Positions 16,603 through 28,065 are shown, numbered from the stretch's first letter. The stretch: 64,000 nt of DNA from Domibacillus sp. PGB-M46 (GCF_022668875.1 NZ_JAKGCR010000005.1:186001-250000); one strand, 5' to 3'. Notes: generated by a model from the letters alone, not told the origin. Numbers and translations: made by a program.

Positions 16603-18939
16603 ATGCTGAAACCAAAAATGCGCTGGTCCTTGAAAGAAGTGGATCGCAAAAAAAGTGAAGCGTTTGCGGAAGAAGTTGGAACAAGCCCTCTCGCTGCATC
16701 GCTTTTATTGGGACGGGGAATCACAGAAAAAGAAGAAGCGCGTGCATTTTTGTTTGATGAAGGTGTCGCTTTTCACGATCCTTTTTTGTTAAAAGATATG
16801 AACAAAGCAATCGAACGCATTCGTCAGGCGAAAGAGCGGGAAGAAGCTGTTCTTGTTTTTGGTGACTATGACGCTGACGGTGTCAGCAGTACGTCGCTGC
16901 TTTTAACAGCGCTTCGCGATTATGGTGTTCTCGCTGATTATTATATTCCGAACCGGTTCACTGAAGGCTATGGTCCGAATGAGCCGGCTTTTCGTCATGC
17001 GAAAGAAAGTGGCTTTGGTTTAATTATTACGGTTGATACCGGAATTTCAGGCGTTCATGAAGCACAGGTGGCCAAGGAGATTGGCATTGACTTAATTATT
17101 ACCGATCATCACGAACCCGGACCTGTACTGCCGGAAGCATTAGCGATTATCCACCCGAAGCATCCAGAGGGCACGTATCCATTTGGATATCTTGCCGGCG
17201 TAGGGGTGGCGCTGAAGGTGGCACATGCGTTATATGGGAAAGTACCGGAACATCTGCTTGATTTGGCTGCGATTGGCACCATTGCCGACCTGGTGCCGCT
17301 GTATGGAGAGAACCGGCTGATTGCCAAAAAAGGGCTGTCCGCCTTGCGCCAGACAGAGCGGCCGGGGATTGTCGCGCTTTGTAAACAGACCGGCACAGAG
17401 CAGTCATCTATTGATGAAGAAACGGTCGGATTTATGATCGGACCGCGTATTAATGCAGCCGGCCGCCTTGATGATGCGGGTCCTGCTGCAGAATTAATGT
17501 TAACGGAAGACATAGAAGAAGCGATGATGCTTGCAGAAGAAATCGACGCGATGAATAAACAACGGCAGTCTATCGTCAATGATATGGCAAAAGAAGCAAT
17601 TGACATGGTAAACCAGGAGTTTCCGCCGGATGAGTACCCGGTCATAGTGGTAGGCAAGGAAGGGTGGAATCCGGGCGTTGTCGGAATTGTTGCGTCCCGT
17701 TTGACTGACACATTTTATCGGCCGGCTATCGTGCTTGGTTTTGATTCTGAGAAAGGCATTGCGAAAGGCTCAGCCAGAAGTATTAAAGGCTTTGATTTGT
17801 TTCAAAGCCTGTCAACCTGCCGGGATATTTTGCCGCATTTCGGCGGTCATCCAATGGCTGCCGGCATGACCCTGTCGATTCATGATGTAGATGAGCTGCG
17901 CAGCCGTATGGTTCGTATCGCTAAGGATACACTTACGGAAGAGGATTTTACGCCGATTGTTCAAGTCGATGCACAGGCCTCGGTGTCGGATATTACAGTG
18001 CAGGGGATTGAGGAGCTGAATAAGCTGGCGCCGTTTGGCATGAACAACCCGAAACCGCTTTTTATGATCCAAGATGCTAAAATTGCTTCGATGAAAAAAA
18101 TTGGCGCCAACCAAACGCACTTAAAAGCAGCGTTTGAACAAAATGGGCAGACCATTGACGGAGTCGGTTTTGGCATGGGAGAGTACGCCGATCAAATAGC
18201 GAAAACATCAGACATCTCGGTGATTGGCGAACTGTCTATTAATGAATGGAATAATATGCGCCGCCCGCAGCTTATGCTTCGCGACCTTCGAGTGGACGAA
18301 TGTCAGCTGTTTGATATGCGCGGCGGAAAAAATGTTTCAAGCTGGTACAAGAACATACCCGATGTAAAGGTCGCTGTATCCTTCAGCCGTGCACCAGGGG
18401 ATCCTAATGTCGTATTTGTTCAAAACGAACAGGACGCCCAAGCCGTTGAAATGGATGGCAAAAATGTAGTACTGTTAGATTTGCCGGAAAGGGAAGAAGT
18501 GATCAGGTCACTCCTGGGCGGAAAGTCGCCGGCTCGTATTTATGCCCATTTCAGCACGCAGGAGAATCATTTCTTCAGTTCGATGCCAACACGGGATCAT
18601 TTCAAATGGTATTACGCGTTTTTATTGAAAAGAGGCTCATTTGACGTGAAACAGCATGGTGAGCTGCTGGCAAAAAAGCAGGGCTGGTCTTATGCTGCTG
18701 TTCGTTTTATGTCAAACGTGTTTTTAGAGCTTGGATTTGTTAAACTAGAGAATGGAAAGATTGAAGTGCAAAGAGAAGCGGACAAGCGTGATTTGAGCGA
18801 GTCGCCTGCCTACCTACGAAAGCAGACGCAATTTAACCTTGAACAAAAGCTGCTGTACTCATCTTACCGTGAATTAAAAGTAATTCTGGATGAATGGATG
18901 AAGCAGCCCGCTAGACACTGGGAGGAACGATTAACATGA
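16603..18939 (+). CDS. recJ: Single-stranded-DNA-specific exonuclease RecJ
   Basis: RecJ (778 aa) is a 5'-3' single-strand DNA exonuclease used in recombination and repair. The DHH phosphoesterase core has [12 protein letters not shown] near residue 85 and ITDHHEPG near residue 165. The DHHA1 domain has [12 protein letters not shown] and the GGHPMAAGM motif near residue 410. An OB-fold and the C-terminal extension typical of Bacillus RecJ follow. ATG 16603 is preceded by GGGGTGA and a compact promoter. The stop overlaps apt (ATGA), so the two are translationally coupled. Confidence 0.97.
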   Translation: MLKPKMRWSLKEVDRKKSEAFAEEVGTSPLAASLLLGRGITEKEEARAFLFDEGVAFHDPFLLKDMNKAIERIRQAKEREEAVLVFGDYDADGVSSTSLLLTALRDYGVLADYYIPNRFTEGYGPNEPAFRHAKESGFGLIITVDTGISGVHEAQVAKEIGIDLIITDHHEPGPVLPEALAIIHPKHPEGTYPFGYLAGVGVALKVAHALYGKVPEHLLDLAAIGTIADLVPLYGENRLIAKKGLSALRQTERPGIVALCKQTGTEQSSIDEETVGFMIGPRINAAGRLDDAGPAAELMLTEDIEEAMMLAEEIDAMNKQRQSIVNDMAKEAIDMVNQEFPPDEYPVIVVGKEGWNPGVVGIVASRLTDTFYRPAIVLGFDSEKGIAKGSARSIKGFDLFQSLSTCRDILPHFGGHPMAAGMTLSIHDVDELRSRMVRIAKDTLTEEDFTPIVQVDAQASVSDITVQGIEELNKLAPFGMNNPKPLFMIQDAKIASMKKIGANQTHLKAAFEQNGQTIDGVGFGMGEYADQIAKTSDISVIGELSINEWNNMRRPQLMLRDLRVDECQLFDMRGGKNVSSWYKNIPDVKVAVSFSRAPGDPNVVFVQNEQDAQAVEMDGKNVVLLDLPEREEVIRSLLGGKSPARIYAHFSTQENHFFSSMPTRDHFKWYYAFLLKRGSFDVKQHGELLAKKQGWSYAAVRFMSNVFLELGFVKLENGKIEVQREADKRDLSESPAYLRKQTQFNLEQKLLYSSYRELKVILDEWMKQPARHWEERLT

Positions 18940-19451
18940 ATTTAAAAGAGTATATTAAAATTGTGCCGGATTGGCCAAAGCCGGGCATTCAGTTTAAAGA
19001 TATCACACCACTTATGGACAATGGCGAGGCATTTCGTTATGCAACGGACCAAATTGTCACATATGCAAAAGATAAACAAGTAGATTTAATTGTAGGTCCG
19101 GAAGCGCGTGGCTTTATTGTAGGCTGCCCGGTTGCCTACTCTCTTGGTGTTGGCTTTGCGCCGGTCCGTAAAGAAGGCAAGCTGCCGCGTGAGACGATCA
19201 AAGTACAATATGGGCTTGAGTATGGAAAAGACGTGCTGACGATCCATAAAGACGCCGTTAAGCCGGGTCAGCGTGTTCTTATTACAGATGACCTGCTGGC
19301 AACAGGCGGTACGATTGAAGCGACGATCAAGCTTGTAGAGCAGCTTGGCGGTATTGTAGTAGGTATTGCATTTTTAATTGAATTAAATTACTTGAACGGG
19401 CGCGAAAAATTGGATGGATATGATATATTAACCATCATTCCGTACGACTGA
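18936..19451 (+). CDS. apt: Adenine phosphoribosyltransferase
   Basis: Apt (171 aa) salvages adenine to AMP using PRPP. It opens with the typical [16 protein letters not shown] and carries the PRPP-binding motif [13 protein letters not shown] (about residues 119-131) and GPEARGF near residue 62. The length matches the family. It overlaps recJ by four bases and ends at a terminator, as in the B. subtilis recJ-apt-relA order. Confidence 0.97.
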   Translation: MNLKEYIKIVPDWPKPGIQFKDITPLMDNGEAFRYATDQIVTYAKDKQVDLIVGPEARGFIVGCPVAYSLGVGFAPVRKEGKLPRETIKVQYGLEYGKDVLTIHKDAVKPGQRVLITDDLLATGGTIEATIKLVEQLGGIVVGIAFLIELNYLNGREKLDGYDILTIIPYD

Positions 19452-19481
19452 TTCGACAAAAATCGCCTAATTCACAAAAAA

Positions 19482-19516
19482 AGTGCAGGATGACTTTACA
19501 TCCTGCACTTTTTTTT
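19482..19516 (+). terminator. Terminator after apt
   Basis: AGTGCAGGATG pairs with CATCCTGCACT around a short loop and is followed by eight T. Confidence 0.92.
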
Positions 19517-19570
19517 CGATAATAAGAACAATCAGTTTTTTTTCGGAAAGGGCGAAGGTGAACAAAACAT

Positions 19571-21769
19571 ATGGCGAAAGACCAGATATTAACCGCCGAC
19601 CAGGTCATCGACCGGACCCGTGCCTACTTGAACGAAGAGCATGTCGGATTTGTCCGGCGTGCGTTTGAGTACGCAAAAGAAGCGCATAAGCACCAGTTTC
19701 GTAAATCGGGCGAACCGTACATTATTCATCCTATCCAGGTTGCGGGCATATTGGCTGATCTTGAAATGGACCCGGCAACGGTCGCATCCGGTTTTCTGCA
19801 TGATGTGGTAGAAGACACGGATGTGACACTGCAGGATTTGGCGAATGAATTTAATGCGGAAGTAGCAATGCTGGTAGACGGTGTCACAAAGCTTGGGAAA
19901 ATTAAATATAAGTCAAAAGAAGAACAGCAGGCGGAAAATCACCGGAAAATGTTTGTCGCAATGGCACAGGATATTCGTGTGATTTTAATCAAGCTGGCAG
20001 ACCGTCTGCACAATATGAGAACGTTGAAACACCTGCCGCAGGAAAAGCAGCGCCGTATTTCCAACGAAACGCTGGAAATTTTTGCTCCTCTTGCCCATCG
20101 TCTTGGAATGTCGAAGATTAAATGGGAGCTGGAAGATACAGCACTTCGTTATTTGAATCCACAGCAGTATTACCGGATTGTCAACTTGATGAAACGCAAG
20201 CGCGAGGAGCGGGAGCAGTATTTAGATGACGTCATTGATTTAATGAGAACACGGCTCGATGAGATGGATATCAGCGCGGAAATTTCCGGCCGCCCTAAAC
20301 ATATTTACAGTATTTATCGGAAAATGGCCATGCAGCACAAACAGTTTAATGAAATTTACGACTTATTAGCGGTTCGTATTGTCGTAGACAGCATCAAAGA
20401 CTGCTATGCAGCGCTCGGCATTATTCATACATGCTGGAAACCGATGCCAGGACGTTTTAAAGATTATATAGCGATGCCAAAAACGAACATGTACCAGTCT
20501 CTCCACACGACGGTCATCGGCCCGAAAGGTGATCCGCTTGAAGTGCAGATTCGCACAGAAGAGATGCACCGAATTGCCGAGTACGGGGTCGCGGCGCATT
20601 GGGCCTATAAAGAAGGGCGAACGGTAGACGAAAATGCTTCGTTTGAAAAGAAAATGACGTGGTTCCGTGAAATTCTCGATTTTCAAAATGAATCGCAGGA
20701 TGCAGAAGAGTTTATGGAATCATTAAAGCTCGATTTGTTCTCGGATATGGTGTTTGTGTTTACGCCAAAAGGCGATGTGCTTGAGCTGCCGGCCGGTTCT
20801 GTCCCGATTGATTTCGCCTACCGTATTCACTCGGAAATCGGCAATAAAACCATTGGCGCAAAAGTAAATGGGAAGATGGTTACGCTTGATTATAAATTAA
20901 AAACAGGCGATATTTTAGAAATTTTGACATCAAAGCATTCATACGGCCCGAGTAAAGACTGGATCAAAATGGCGCAGACGTCGCAGGCGAAAAACAAAAT
21001 CCGCCAATTCTTCAAAAAGCAAAATCGTGAAGAAAACGTGGAAAAAGGCCAGGAAATGGTCGAGAATGAAATTAAAAATATGGAATTCGATGTAAAAGAA
21101 GTGTTGTCGCAGCAGAACTTAAAGCGAGTGGCGGAAAAGTTCAACTTCTTAAATGAGGAAGACATGTATGCAGCAGTCGGTTATAACGGAGTCACCGCTC
21201 TTCAAGTAGCCAACCGGCTGACTGAAAAGCTTCGCAAGCAGCGTGATCAGGAAGCGGCGCTGAGTGAAGTGGTGAAGGAAATTAAAACGCCGCCAAATCC
21301 AGCCGCTCAAAAGAAAAATGCCGGTGTTACGGTTAAAGGCATCGACAACTTGCTGATTCGGCTGTCCCGCTGCTGTAACCCTGTGCCGGGTGATGATATC
21401 GTCGGCTATATTACAAAGGGGCGCGGTGTCTCTGTTCACCGGGAAGACTGTCCAAACGTGACGGCGGATGACGATGCAGAAAATCGCTTGATCCCGGTTG
21501 AGTGGGAGTCAGGCGGTGCAAATCAAAAAGAGTATTTGGTTGATATTGAAATTTCTGGCTACGACCGTCAAGGTCTCTTAAATGAAGTGCTGCATGTAGT
21601 CAGTGAAACAAAAACAAATATTTCCGCGGTATCTGGACGTTCAGACCGGAATAAAATGGCCAAAATCGATATGTCTATTTTTATTCGTAATGTGAATCAC
21701 CTGCAAAAAGTGGTGGAACGGGTCAAACAAATTCCGGACATTTATGCGGTCCGCCGCATTATGAATTAA
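19571..21769 (+). CDS. relA: Bifunctional (p)ppGpp synthetase/hydrolase Rel
   Basis: This 732-aa long RSH protein makes and breaks the stringent-response alarmone (p)ppGpp. The N-terminal HD hydrolase domain is intact (HPIQVAGIL and the HD pair in [12 protein letters not shown] near residue 80). The synthetase domain has [22 protein letters not shown] around residue 300. A TGS domain ([24 protein letters not shown], near residue 395), a zinc-finger segment with [12 protein letters not shown] and a C-terminal ACT domain follow. Both catalytic halves look functional, so it is a Rel-type bifunctional enzyme. It lies 5' of dtd with a 19-bp gap, suggesting one operon. Confidence 0.97.
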   Translation: MAKDQILTADQVIDRTRAYLNEEHVGFVRRAFEYAKEAHKHQFRKSGEPYIIHPIQVAGILADLEMDPATVASGFLHDVVEDTDVTLQDLANEFNAEVAMLVDGVTKLGKIKYKSKEEQQAENHRKMFVAMAQDIRVILIKLADRLHNMRTLKHLPQEKQRRISNETLEIFAPLAHRLGMSKIKWELEDTALRYLNPQQYYRIVNLMKRKREEREQYLDDVIDLMRTRLDEMDISAEISGRPKHIYSIYRKMAMQHKQFNEIYDLLAVRIVVDSIKDCYAALGIIHTCWKPMPGRFKDYIAMPKTNMYQSLHTTVIGPKGDPLEVQIRTEEMHRIAEYGVAAHWAYKEGRTVDENASFEKKMTWFREILDFQNESQDAEEFMESLKLDLFSDMVFVFTPKGDVLELPAGSVPIDFAYRIHSEIGNKTIGAKVNGKMVTLDYKLKTGDILEILTSKHSYGPSKDWIKMAQTSQAKNKIRQFFKKQNREENVEKGQEMVENEIKNMEFDVKEVLSQQNLKRVAEKFNFLNEEDMYAAVGYNGVTALQVANRLTEKLRKQRDQEAALSEVVKEIKTPPNPAAQKKNAGVTVKGIDNLLIRLSRCCNPVPGDDIVGYITKGRGVSVHREDCPNVTADDDAENRLIPVEWESGGANQKEYLVDIEISGYDRQGLLNEVLHVVSETKTNISAVSGRSDRNKMAKIDMSIFIRNVNHLQKVVERVKQIPDIYAVRRIMN

Positions 21770-21788
21770 CGTTGGCAGGTGTAGAAGA

Positions 21789-22232
21789 ATGAGAGTGGTT
21801 TTACAAAGAAGCAATCAAGCAAGCGTGACGGTGGACGGAGTAATCAAAGGAGCCATTGACTCAGGCCTTGTCCTTCTAGTCGGTGTAACACATGAGGATA
21901 CGGAGCAGGATGCAGCCTGGCTCGCCGAAAAAATTGTGCATCTGCGTATTTTCGAAGATGAGTCGGGAAAAATGAATCAATCACTACTTGAGCGGGGCGG
22001 ATCGATTTTATCGGTTTCCCAGTTTACCTTGTACGGTGACTGCAAAAAAGGGCGGCGTCCGAATTTTATGAAGGCAGCAGCCGGTGCCCAGGCAGAAGGG
22101 CTATATAATGCCTTTAACCGCCTCATCCGCGAAAAAGGCGTACAGGTGGAAACAGGTGTGTTTGGCGCCATGATGGATGTGTCGCTTGTGAACGACGGTC
22201 CGGTTACCTTAATTCTTGATACAAAAGATTAA
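21789..22232 (+). CDS. dtd: D-aminoacyl-tRNA deacylase
   Basis: Dtd (147 aa) removes D-amino acids mischarged onto tRNA. It has the N-terminal [17 protein letters not shown], the SQFTLYGD motif near residue 77 and the [11 protein letters not shown] end. The length is standard. It follows relA closely and precedes the hisS-aspS promoter. Confidence 0.96.
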   Translation: MRVVLQRSNQASVTVDGVIKGAIDSGLVLLVGVTHEDTEQDAAWLAEKIVHLRIFEDESGKMNQSLLERGGSILSVSQFTLYGDCKKGRRPNFMKAAAGAQAEGLYNAFNRLIREKGVQVETGVFGAMMDVSLVNDGPVTLILDTKD

Positions 22233-22234
22233 GG

Positions 22235-22263
22235 TTGAAATCAGGAGAAAAGTTTTTTATAAT
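22235..22263 (+). promoter_or_regulatory. hisS-aspS promoter
   Basis: TTGAAA (22235-22240), a 17-bp spacer and TATAAT (22258-22263) form a SigA promoter directly after the dtd stop. Transcription should begin near 22270 and run into the T-box leader. Confidence 0.85.
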
Positions 22264-22269
22264 CTTTTC

Positions 22270-22545
22270 ATCGGCTGGATATCCAGTCCATTATAAAAGA
22301 ACATATGAAAAGCCATAGACGAAGAAAAGTAGTGAAGCCCATGCCCGGACAGAGAAAAATGCCGCGACTGAGAGCATTTACGGTGCACCTTCATGAACAG
22401 ACACTTCTGAGGCGTTTTTCTGAAACAATAGTAGGAAAAACCGCGTATTGCGTTATCAAAAAAGGGAAAGCTTCGGCTTTAACGAGGGTGGTACCGCGGA
22501 AAACTTCCGTCCCTGCGCGCAGTGCAGGGATGGAAGTTTTTTTAT
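22270..22545 (+). promoter_or_regulatory. T-box riboswitch of the hisS-aspS operon
   Basis: The conserved T-box sequence AGGGTGGTACCGCG is at 22485-22498. It is followed by a terminator (AAACTTCCGTCCCTGC paired with GCAGGGATGGAAGTTT, then seven T). In Stem I the loop-E strand AGTA (22328-22331) faces GAA (22395-22397). GTGAAG pairs with CTTCAT above and GAAG with CTTC below. The specifier region reads GACAC: Asp codon GAC at 22400-22402, followed by the usual purine, overlapping His codon CAC at 22402-22404. Uncharged tRNA binding would favour the antiterminator and raise hisS-aspS expression. Confidence 0.92.
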
Positions 22546-22574
22546 GTGCTTTTACAAATAAAGGAGGAACGACC

Positions 22575-23852
22575 ATGTCAGTGAATATTCCACGTGGTAC
22601 GCAGGATATTTTGCCAGGACAGTCAGAAAAATGGCAGTACATAGAATCCATTGCTAAAGACGTCTGCCGCCGTTATCACTATAAAGAAATTCGCACACCG
22701 ATTTTTGAGCATACCGAATTGTTCAAGCGCAGCGTCGGCGATACAACCGATATCGTTCAGAAAGAAATGTACACGTTCGAAGACAGAGGAGAGCGCAGTT
22801 TAACTCTTCGCCCAGAAGGAACAGCCGCGGTTGTCCGTTCGTTTGTGGAAAACAAAATGTTTGGCCACCCGGATCAGCCGGTCAAGCTGTTTTACACAGG
22901 CCCGATGTTCCGGTATGAACGTCCCCAGGCGGGCCGCTACCGCCAGTTTGTCCAGTTTGGTGTAGAAGCGATTGGCAGCGAAGATCCGGCCATAGACGCG
23001 GAAGTGATTGCACTTGTAATGGATATTTACAAAGCAGCAGGGCTTCAAAAGTTAAATCTCGTTATTAATTCTCTTGGCGATGCTGACAGCCGAAATGCAC
23101 ACCGGGAAGCGCTCATCGGTCATTTTGAACCGCGTATTGAGGAATTCTGCAGCGACTGCCAGACGCGTTTGCAGCAAAATCCGCTCCGGATTTTAGATTG
23201 CAAAAAAGACCGGAATCATGAGCTGATGCAGACAGCACCTTCTATTCTGGACTACTTAAACGAAGAATCAAAAGTGTACTTTGAGAAAGTAACCGGCTAT
23301 TTAGATGCAATCGGCGTTTCGTATACCGTAGATCCAAAGCTTGTCCGCGGGCTTGATTACTACAACCACACAGCTTTTGAAGTGATGAGCGAGGCAGAGG
23401 GCTTCGGGGCCATCACGACGCTGTGCGGAGGAGGACGCTACAACGGTCTTGTCCAGCAGCTTGGCGGTCCGGAATCACCGGGAATCGGCTTTGCTTTCAG
23501 TATTGAGCGGTTTATTGCCGCGATGGAGGCTGAAGGCGTAGAATGGCCGATCGATCAAGGAATTGACTGTTTTGTAGTAGCGCTTGGAGATGCAGCAAAA
23601 GACCGGTCCGTCTCGCTTGTTCATGAGCTGCGTACAGCAGGTCTTTCAGCAGACCGTGACTACCAGGACCGAAAAATGAAAGCTCAGCTTAAAGCATCTG
23701 ATCGCCAGCACGCCCGCTTTACAGCGATTTTGGGCGAAGATGAACTGGCGGAAAACCGGATTACCCTCAAAGACATGGCGGCAGGTTCGCAGGACCAGGT
23801 GCCACTGAATGAGCTGGCTGGTTATATTAAAACAAAAATGGAGGCGAAGTAA
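22575..23852 (+). CDS. hisS: Histidyl-tRNA synthetase
   Basis: HisRS (425 aa) is a class II synthetase charging tRNA-His. It opens with [11 protein letters not shown]. It has motif 2 ([14 protein letters not shown] near residue 115), the histidine-specific [12 protein letters not shown] near residue 260, and motif 3 [13 protein letters not shown]-terminal anticodon-binding domain follows. ATG 22575 has AAGGAGG 8 bases upstream. An in-frame ATG far upstream (22305) lies within the T-box RNA and is not the start. The stop abuts aspS with no gap. Confidence 0.98.
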   Translation: MSVNIPRGTQDILPGQSEKWQYIESIAKDVCRRYHYKEIRTPIFEHTELFKRSVGDTTDIVQKEMYTFEDRGERSLTLRPEGTAAVVRSFVENKMFGHPDQPVKLFYTGPMFRYERPQAGRYRQFVQFGVEAIGSEDPAIDAEVIALVMDIYKAAGLQKLNLVINSLGDADSRNAHREALIGHFEPRIEEFCSDCQTRLQQNPLRILDCKKDRNHELMQTAPSILDYLNEESKVYFEKVTGYLDAIGVSYTVDPKLVRGLDYYNHTAFEVMSEAEGFGAITTLCGGGRYNGLVQQLGGPESPGIGFAFSIERFIAAMEAEGVEWPIDQGIDCFVVALGDAAKDRSVSLVHELRTAGLSADRDYQDRKMKAQLKASDRQHARFTAILGEDELAENRITLKDMAAGSQDQVPLNELAGYIKTKMEAK

Positions 23853-25625
23853 ATGTTTGGACGCACGTTTTATAACGGTGAAATGACCGAAGAACATATT
23901 GGAAAAGAAGTATCATTAAAAGGATGGGTGCAGCGCCGCCGTGACCTTGGGAGCGTCATTTTTATTGATTTGCGTGACCGTACAGGCATCATGCAGATCG
24001 TGTTTAACCCGGAAATTTCAGCAGAAGCACTTGCTGTAGCAGAAAAAGTCCGCAATGAATATGTACTTGATGTCAAAGGGACAATTGTAAAGCGTGATGC
24101 GGAAACCGTAAATGAAAATATCCCGACTGGTACGATTGAAGTACACGTAACGGAAATCAACGTACTGAGCGAAGCGAAAACACCTCCGTTCATGATTGAA
24201 GACGGAACGGAAGTAAACGAAGACGTCCGTTTAAAATATCGTTACATGGATCTTCGCCGCCCCGTGATGTTTGAAACACTGAAAATGCGCAGCGATGTAA
24301 CAAAAACAATTCGTGATTATTTAGACGAAAATCGTTTTCTTGATGTGGAAACACCGATTTTAACAAAGTCAACACCGGAAGGCGCACGTGATTATCTGGT
24401 TCCAAGCCGTGTGCACCCAGGCGAGTTTTACGCGCTGCCGCAGTCACCGCAAATTTTCAAACAGCTGCTTATGGTATCTGGTGTAGACCGTTACTATCAA
24501 ATTGCCCGCTGCTTCCGTGATGAAGATTTGCGTGCAGACCGTCAGCCTGAATTCACGCAAGTTGATATTGAAACAAGCTTTATGAGTCAGGAAGACATCA
24601 TGCAAATGACAGAAGAAATGCTGAAAAAAGTGATGAAGCGCGTGAAAGACCTTGACATCAGTGGATCTTTTGAACGCATGACATATGAAGACGCGATGAA
24701 CCGTTTTGGTTCTGACAAGCCGGATACACGCTTTGGTCTTGAATTGATCGATATGGCCGATGTAGTTCGCGGATCTGGATTTAAAGTATTCGCGCAGGTT
24801 GTGGAGTCAGGCGGACAAGTAAAAGCGCTTTGTGTACCAGGCGGTGCTGAAAAGTATTCTCGTAAAGATATTGATCATCTAACAGAGTTTGCAGCGATTT
24901 ACGGTGCGAAAGGCCTTGCTTGGCTGAAAGTCGAAGAAGATGGCATGAAAGGGCCAATTATTAAGTTCTTCACGGATGAAGAACAAGCGAAGATGCTGGA
25001 AACAGCCGGAGCAAAAACAGGCGATTTAATCATGTTCGTCGCAGACAAAAAGCAGGTTGTAGCCGATGCATTAGGTGCGCTTCGCTTAAAACTTGGTAAA
25101 GAGCTTGGCATGATCGATGAATCTAAGTACAATTTCCTTTGGGTAACAGACTGGCCGCTGCTCGAGTATGATGAAGAAGAAGGACGTTACTACGCAGCGC
25201 ACCATCCATTTACAATGCCATTCCGTGAAGATATCGAGAAAATGGAATCAGACCCGGGCGCGGTACGTGCGCAAGCCTATGACATTGTGTTAAACGGCTA
25301 TGAACTCGGCGGCGGCTCGATTCGTATTTTCGAACGTGATGTGCAGGAAAAAATGTTCAAGCTGCTTGGTTTCACAGAAGAGCAGGCGAAAGAACAGTTC
25401 GGCTTCCTTCTGGATGCATTTGAATACGGTACGCCTCCGCACGGCGGTATTGCGCTTGGCTTAGACCGTTTGGTTATGCTTCTTGCCGGCCGTACAAATC
25501 TGCGTGATACCATTGCTTTCCCGAAAACAGCAAGTGCAGCAGACGTATTAACAGATGCGCCGGGTGAAGTGTCCAATGCCCAGCTTGAAGAACTGCATCT
25601 GCGTATCAGCCAAACAGCGAAATAA
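23853..25625 (+). CDS. aspS: Aspartyl-tRNA synthetase
   Basis: AspRS (590 aa) is a class IIb synthetase. It has an N-terminal OB-fold anticodon-binding domain ([19 protein letters not shown]), motif 2 with [19 protein letters not shown] near residue 215, the bacterial GAD insertion (about residues 300-420), and motif 3 [13 protein letters not shown] near residue 530. Its ATG directly follows the hisS stop, with the ribosome-binding site (GGAGGCGA) inside hisS. It shares the T-box control with hisS. Confidence 0.98.
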   Translation: MFGRTFYNGEMTEEHIGKEVSLKGWVQRRRDLGSVIFIDLRDRTGIMQIVFNPEISAEALAVAEKVRNEYVLDVKGTIVKRDAETVNENIPTGTIEVHVTEINVLSEAKTPPFMIEDGTEVNEDVRLKYRYMDLRRPVMFETLKMRSDVTKTIRDYLDENRFLDVETPILTKSTPEGARDYLVPSRVHPGEFYALPQSPQIFKQLLMVSGVDRYYQIARCFRDEDLRADRQPEFTQVDIETSFMSQEDIMQMTEEMLKKVMKRVKDLDISGSFERMTYEDAMNRFGSDKPDTRFGLELIDMADVVRGSGFKVFAQVVESGGQVKALCVPGGAEKYSRKDIDHLTEFAAIYGAKGLAWLKVEEDGMKGPIIKFFTDEEQAKMLETAGAKTGDLIMFVADKKQVVADALGALRLKLGKELGMIDESKYNFLWVTDWPLLEYDEEEGRYYAAHHPFTMPFREDIEKMESDPGAVRAQAYDIVLNGYELGGGSIRIFERDVQEKMFKLLGFTEEQAKEQFGFLLDAFEYGTPPHGGIALGLDRLVMLLAGRTNLRDTIAFPKTASAADVLTDAPGEVSNAQLEELHLRISQTAK

Positions 25626-25711
25626 GAAAAAAGTAGTGTTTTTAATTTTCTGATAAATTAGCAGTAGTCATTAGTTGATTTTCAAAAAAACGTATGATAA
25701 TATGATTCCAA

Positions 25712-25913
25712 TGAGGCGGATCCTGATGTGTACGTTAGTTACACATTCTGTTTTGACCGAACACTATATGTTAGGGAGTCTGAGTTTTTGGACAGCGCAC
25801 ATGCCCTTTGCGGGGACTTGCAACGCCCAGAACAGGGCACCCACCTGCTGTAGAGCGGGTTCAAAACATATGTATTACAACGACGGCACGATTGGGATTC
25901 GCCGTCTTTTTTT
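25712..25913 (+). ncRNA. bsrA: 6S RNA (BsrA/6S-1 type)
   Basis: The aspS-tcdA gap holds a 6S RNA, at the same locus as B. subtilis bsrA. Diagnostic pieces are the 5' segment TCCTGATGTGTACG (from about 25721), GTTTTGACCGAACA (25750-25763), the very conserved GCAACGCCCAGAACAGGGCA and CGGGTTCAAAAC. A terminator ends it (GACGGC 25882-25887 pairing with GCCGTC 25901-25906, then seven T). A promoter is likely just upstream (TTGATT 25675-25680 with TAATAT 25698-25703). The exact 5' end is uncertain by about 8 bases. 6S RNA mimics an open promoter and sequesters SigA RNA polymerase. Confidence 0.92.
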
Positions 25914-25941
25914 ATGCTTAAAAACAGGAGTGATCGTTTAA

Positions 25942-26703
25942 ATGCTTCACCAATTTTCCCGTAATGAACTTGCCTTCGGAAAAGAAGGGCTTGACCTATT
26001 AAAAAATGCAACCGTTGCCGTTTTAGGCATTGGCGGAGTGGGCTCATTTGCAGCGGAAGCACTCGCCCGGTCGGGAGTCGGCCGCTTAATTCTGGTCGAT
26101 AAAGATGTGATCGATATTACAAATATTAATCGCCAGCTGCCGGCACTTTTATCAACAGTCGGACAGCCAAAAGCGGATTTAATGAAAGAACGAATTGCGG
26201 ATATCAATCCTGAATGTGAAGTGATTGCACTGAAAATGTTTTATACAGAAGAAACATATGAGCAGTTTTTCAGTTACGGACTTGATTACGTTGTTGATGC
26301 GTCCGATACGATCTCTTACAAAATTCACTTAATGAAAGAATGTTTAAACCGAAATATTCCGATTATCTCCAGCATGGGGGCGGCTAATAAGTTAGACCCG
26401 ACACGGTTTACCATTGCCGATATTTCCAAAACTCATACGGATCCTATTGCAAAGGTGATTCGCACACGCCTGCGCAAAGAAGGCATTCGAAAAGGCATTC
26501 CCGTTATTTTCTCGGATGAAAGCCCAATTGTGATCCGGGAAGATGTACGTCAGGTCGTCGGCAACGATGAGGCGGAAATTCGCAAAGCGAAAATGCCTCC
26601 CGCTTCAAACGCTTTTGTCCCATCTGTTGCGGGCTTAATCGCAGCAAGCTATGTTGTTCGCGATATTTTAAAAGATGTGAAAATCACCCGTGTAAACGAC
26701 TAA
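25942..26703 (+). CDS. tcdA: tRNA threonylcarbamoyladenosine dehydratase TcdA
   Basis: TcdA (253 aa, YrvM in B. subtilis) cyclises t6A37 of tRNA to ct6A in an ATP-dependent, E1-like reaction. It shows the ThiF/E1 nucleotide-binding glycine motif GIGGVGSFAAEALARSGVG (about residues 30-48), ITNINRQLPA, and the DASDTISYK segment near residue 120. CAGGAGTG precedes ATG 25942. It is a stand-alone gene between the 6S RNA and a terminator. Confidence 0.94.
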   Translation: MLHQFSRNELAFGKEGLDLLKNATVAVLGIGGVGSFAAEALARSGVGRLILVDKDVIDITNINRQLPALLSTVGQPKADLMKERIADINPECEVIALKMFYTEETYEQFFSYGLDYVVDASDTISYKIHLMKECLNRNIPIISSMGAANKLDPTRFTIADISKTHTDPIAKVIRTRLRKEGIRKGIPVIFSDESPIVIREDVRQVVGNDEAEIRKAKMPPASNAFVPSVAGLIAASYVVRDILKDVKITRVND

Positions 26704-26736
26704 AAAGTCATCCTTTTCCAAGGATGACTTTTTTTG
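26704..26736 (+). terminator. Terminator after tcdA
   Basis: AAAGTCATCCTT pairs with AAGGATGACTTT around a short loop, followed by a T-run. Confidence 0.92.
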
Positions 26737-26808
26737 CTTGAAAAAAGGGACTTTTTATCTACATTTTGCTATAATGTCATAGATTAATAACGATCGGAGT
26801 GCAAAAAG

Positions 26809-28056
26809 ATGAATTTATTTATGGCCCGCCAGCCCATTTTCAACGTTCATGAGCACGTATTTGGTTATGAGCTGCTGTACCGAAACAGCGAAGCCAGTAC
26901 TTTTCCGGATGTATCTCCGGATCAGGCAACAATTGAAGTGTTAATTCATTCATTTGTAACGGTTGGAGTAGAAAAAATAGCACACGGGCACCCCTGTTTT
27001 ATTAACTTCACAGAAACGCTGTTAAAAGAAAGAGTGGCTGAAAACTTTCCGCCGGAGCATGTTATTATTGAAGTGCTGGAGGATATTCCGATTACGCCCC
27101 AGTTAATTGACGTTCTTCGGCGGCTGAAACGAAAAGGATACTCAATTGCTTTAGATGATTTTGTTCTACGCGGGCAGACGGATCTGTATAATGAACTGTT
27201 TAACCTGACTACATATATAAAGATAGATTTTTTACATACAACACCCGCTGAGCGGCTGGCCGTCGAACAAAAAGTGAAAAATAATTTTCCGCATATTGTG
27301 CTTCTGGCAGAAAAGGTCGAGACACATGAAGAATTCGAGAGGGCAAAAAGTGCAGGTTATGAGCTGTTTCAAGGCTACTTTTTCGCGAAGCCGCAGCTGA
27401 TTCAGTCAGCAGATCTGCCGATCAATGCAGTCACTTATTTTCATTTGATTAGGCTTTTGCAGGGAGAGGAAATCGATATTGAAAACATTACTGGCCTGAT
27501 TGAGCGGGATGTGTCACTGTCATACCAATTATTAAAGCTGGTCAACTCACCTGCATTGCGCACAAGAGCCAAGATCAAATCTATTAAACAAGCAATTATG
27601 ATGCTTGGGTTTACTGAACTGACGAAATGGCTGTATATGCTGGCTCTGCGGGAAATTCAGAAGGACATGCCGGCCACAACAAAAGAATTAATGGAATCTG
27701 CGCTGTTTCGCGCAAAAGCATGTGAGGAGCTGGCTAAGGAGACGCAAACTGGGAATGCGGCTGAGTTTTTTCTTGCAGGTATGTTTTCACTCGTGGATGT
27801 ACTGCTTGGCTGCACCATTTCAGATATTTTAGCACAAATTTCATTATCTGATCAGGTAAATGAAACGTTAAGGGGAACTATCACGCCTATCACTCCTTAT
27901 TTAGAGCTTGTGGTCGGGATGGATATTGTAGATTGGAAGATCATTGAAACAAAAGCGCAAGAGCTTGGGCTGAATGCGCAAACGGTGAAAATGATTTATG
28001 AAGAGGCCCGGCAGTGGGCGGGAGAAATGAGCCAGGTCAGTGAGGCAATGAACTGA
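26809..28056 (+). CDS. EAL and HDOD domain protein (YuxH-like)
   Basis: This 415-aa protein joins an N-terminal EAL-like domain (residues about 1-200) to a C-terminal HDOD domain (about 210-390). The catalytic EAL signature is replaced by ELLYRN (residues 18-23), and other metal ligands of active phosphodiesterases are not evident. I therefore infer that it does not hydrolyse cyclic-di-GMP and is more likely a binding or scaffolding regulator, as for B. subtilis YuxH and related proteins. HDOD features are LSYQLLKLVNSPAL and IKQAIMMLGF. TATAAT at 26770-26775 is a likely -10. Its neighbours give no clue to its job. Confidence 0.85.
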   Translation: MNLFMARQPIFNVHEHVFGYELLYRNSEASTFPDVSPDQATIEVLIHSFVTVGVEKIAHGHPCFINFTETLLKERVAENFPPEHVIIEVLEDIPITPQLIDVLRRLKRKGYSIALDDFVLRGQTDLYNELFNLTTYIKIDFLHTTPAERLAVEQKVKNNFPHIVLLAEKVETHEEFERAKSAGYELFQGYFFAKPQLIQSADLPINAVTYFHLIRLLQGEEIDIENITGLIERDVSLSYQLLKLVNSPALRTRAKIKSIKQAIMMLGFTELTKWLYMLALREIQKDMPATTKELMESALFRAKACEELAKETQTGNAAEFFLAGMFSLVDVLLGCTISDILAQISLSDQVNETLRGTITPITPYLELVVGMDIVDWKIIETKAQELGLNAQTVKMIYEEARQWAGEMSQVSEAMN

Positions 28057-28065
28057 TGCAGATGA

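Noticed and set aside
17109-17711. A 200-codon open frame on the minus strand opposite recJ
   Set aside because: It is serine/proline/isoleucine-rich shadow coding inside the well-supported recJ gene, with no recognisable motif or ribosome-binding site.
22305-22574. A longer hisS start at ATG 22305
   Set aside because: The added codons run through the T-box RNA and its terminator, and ATG 22575 has a strong ribosome-binding site and gives the standard N-terminus.
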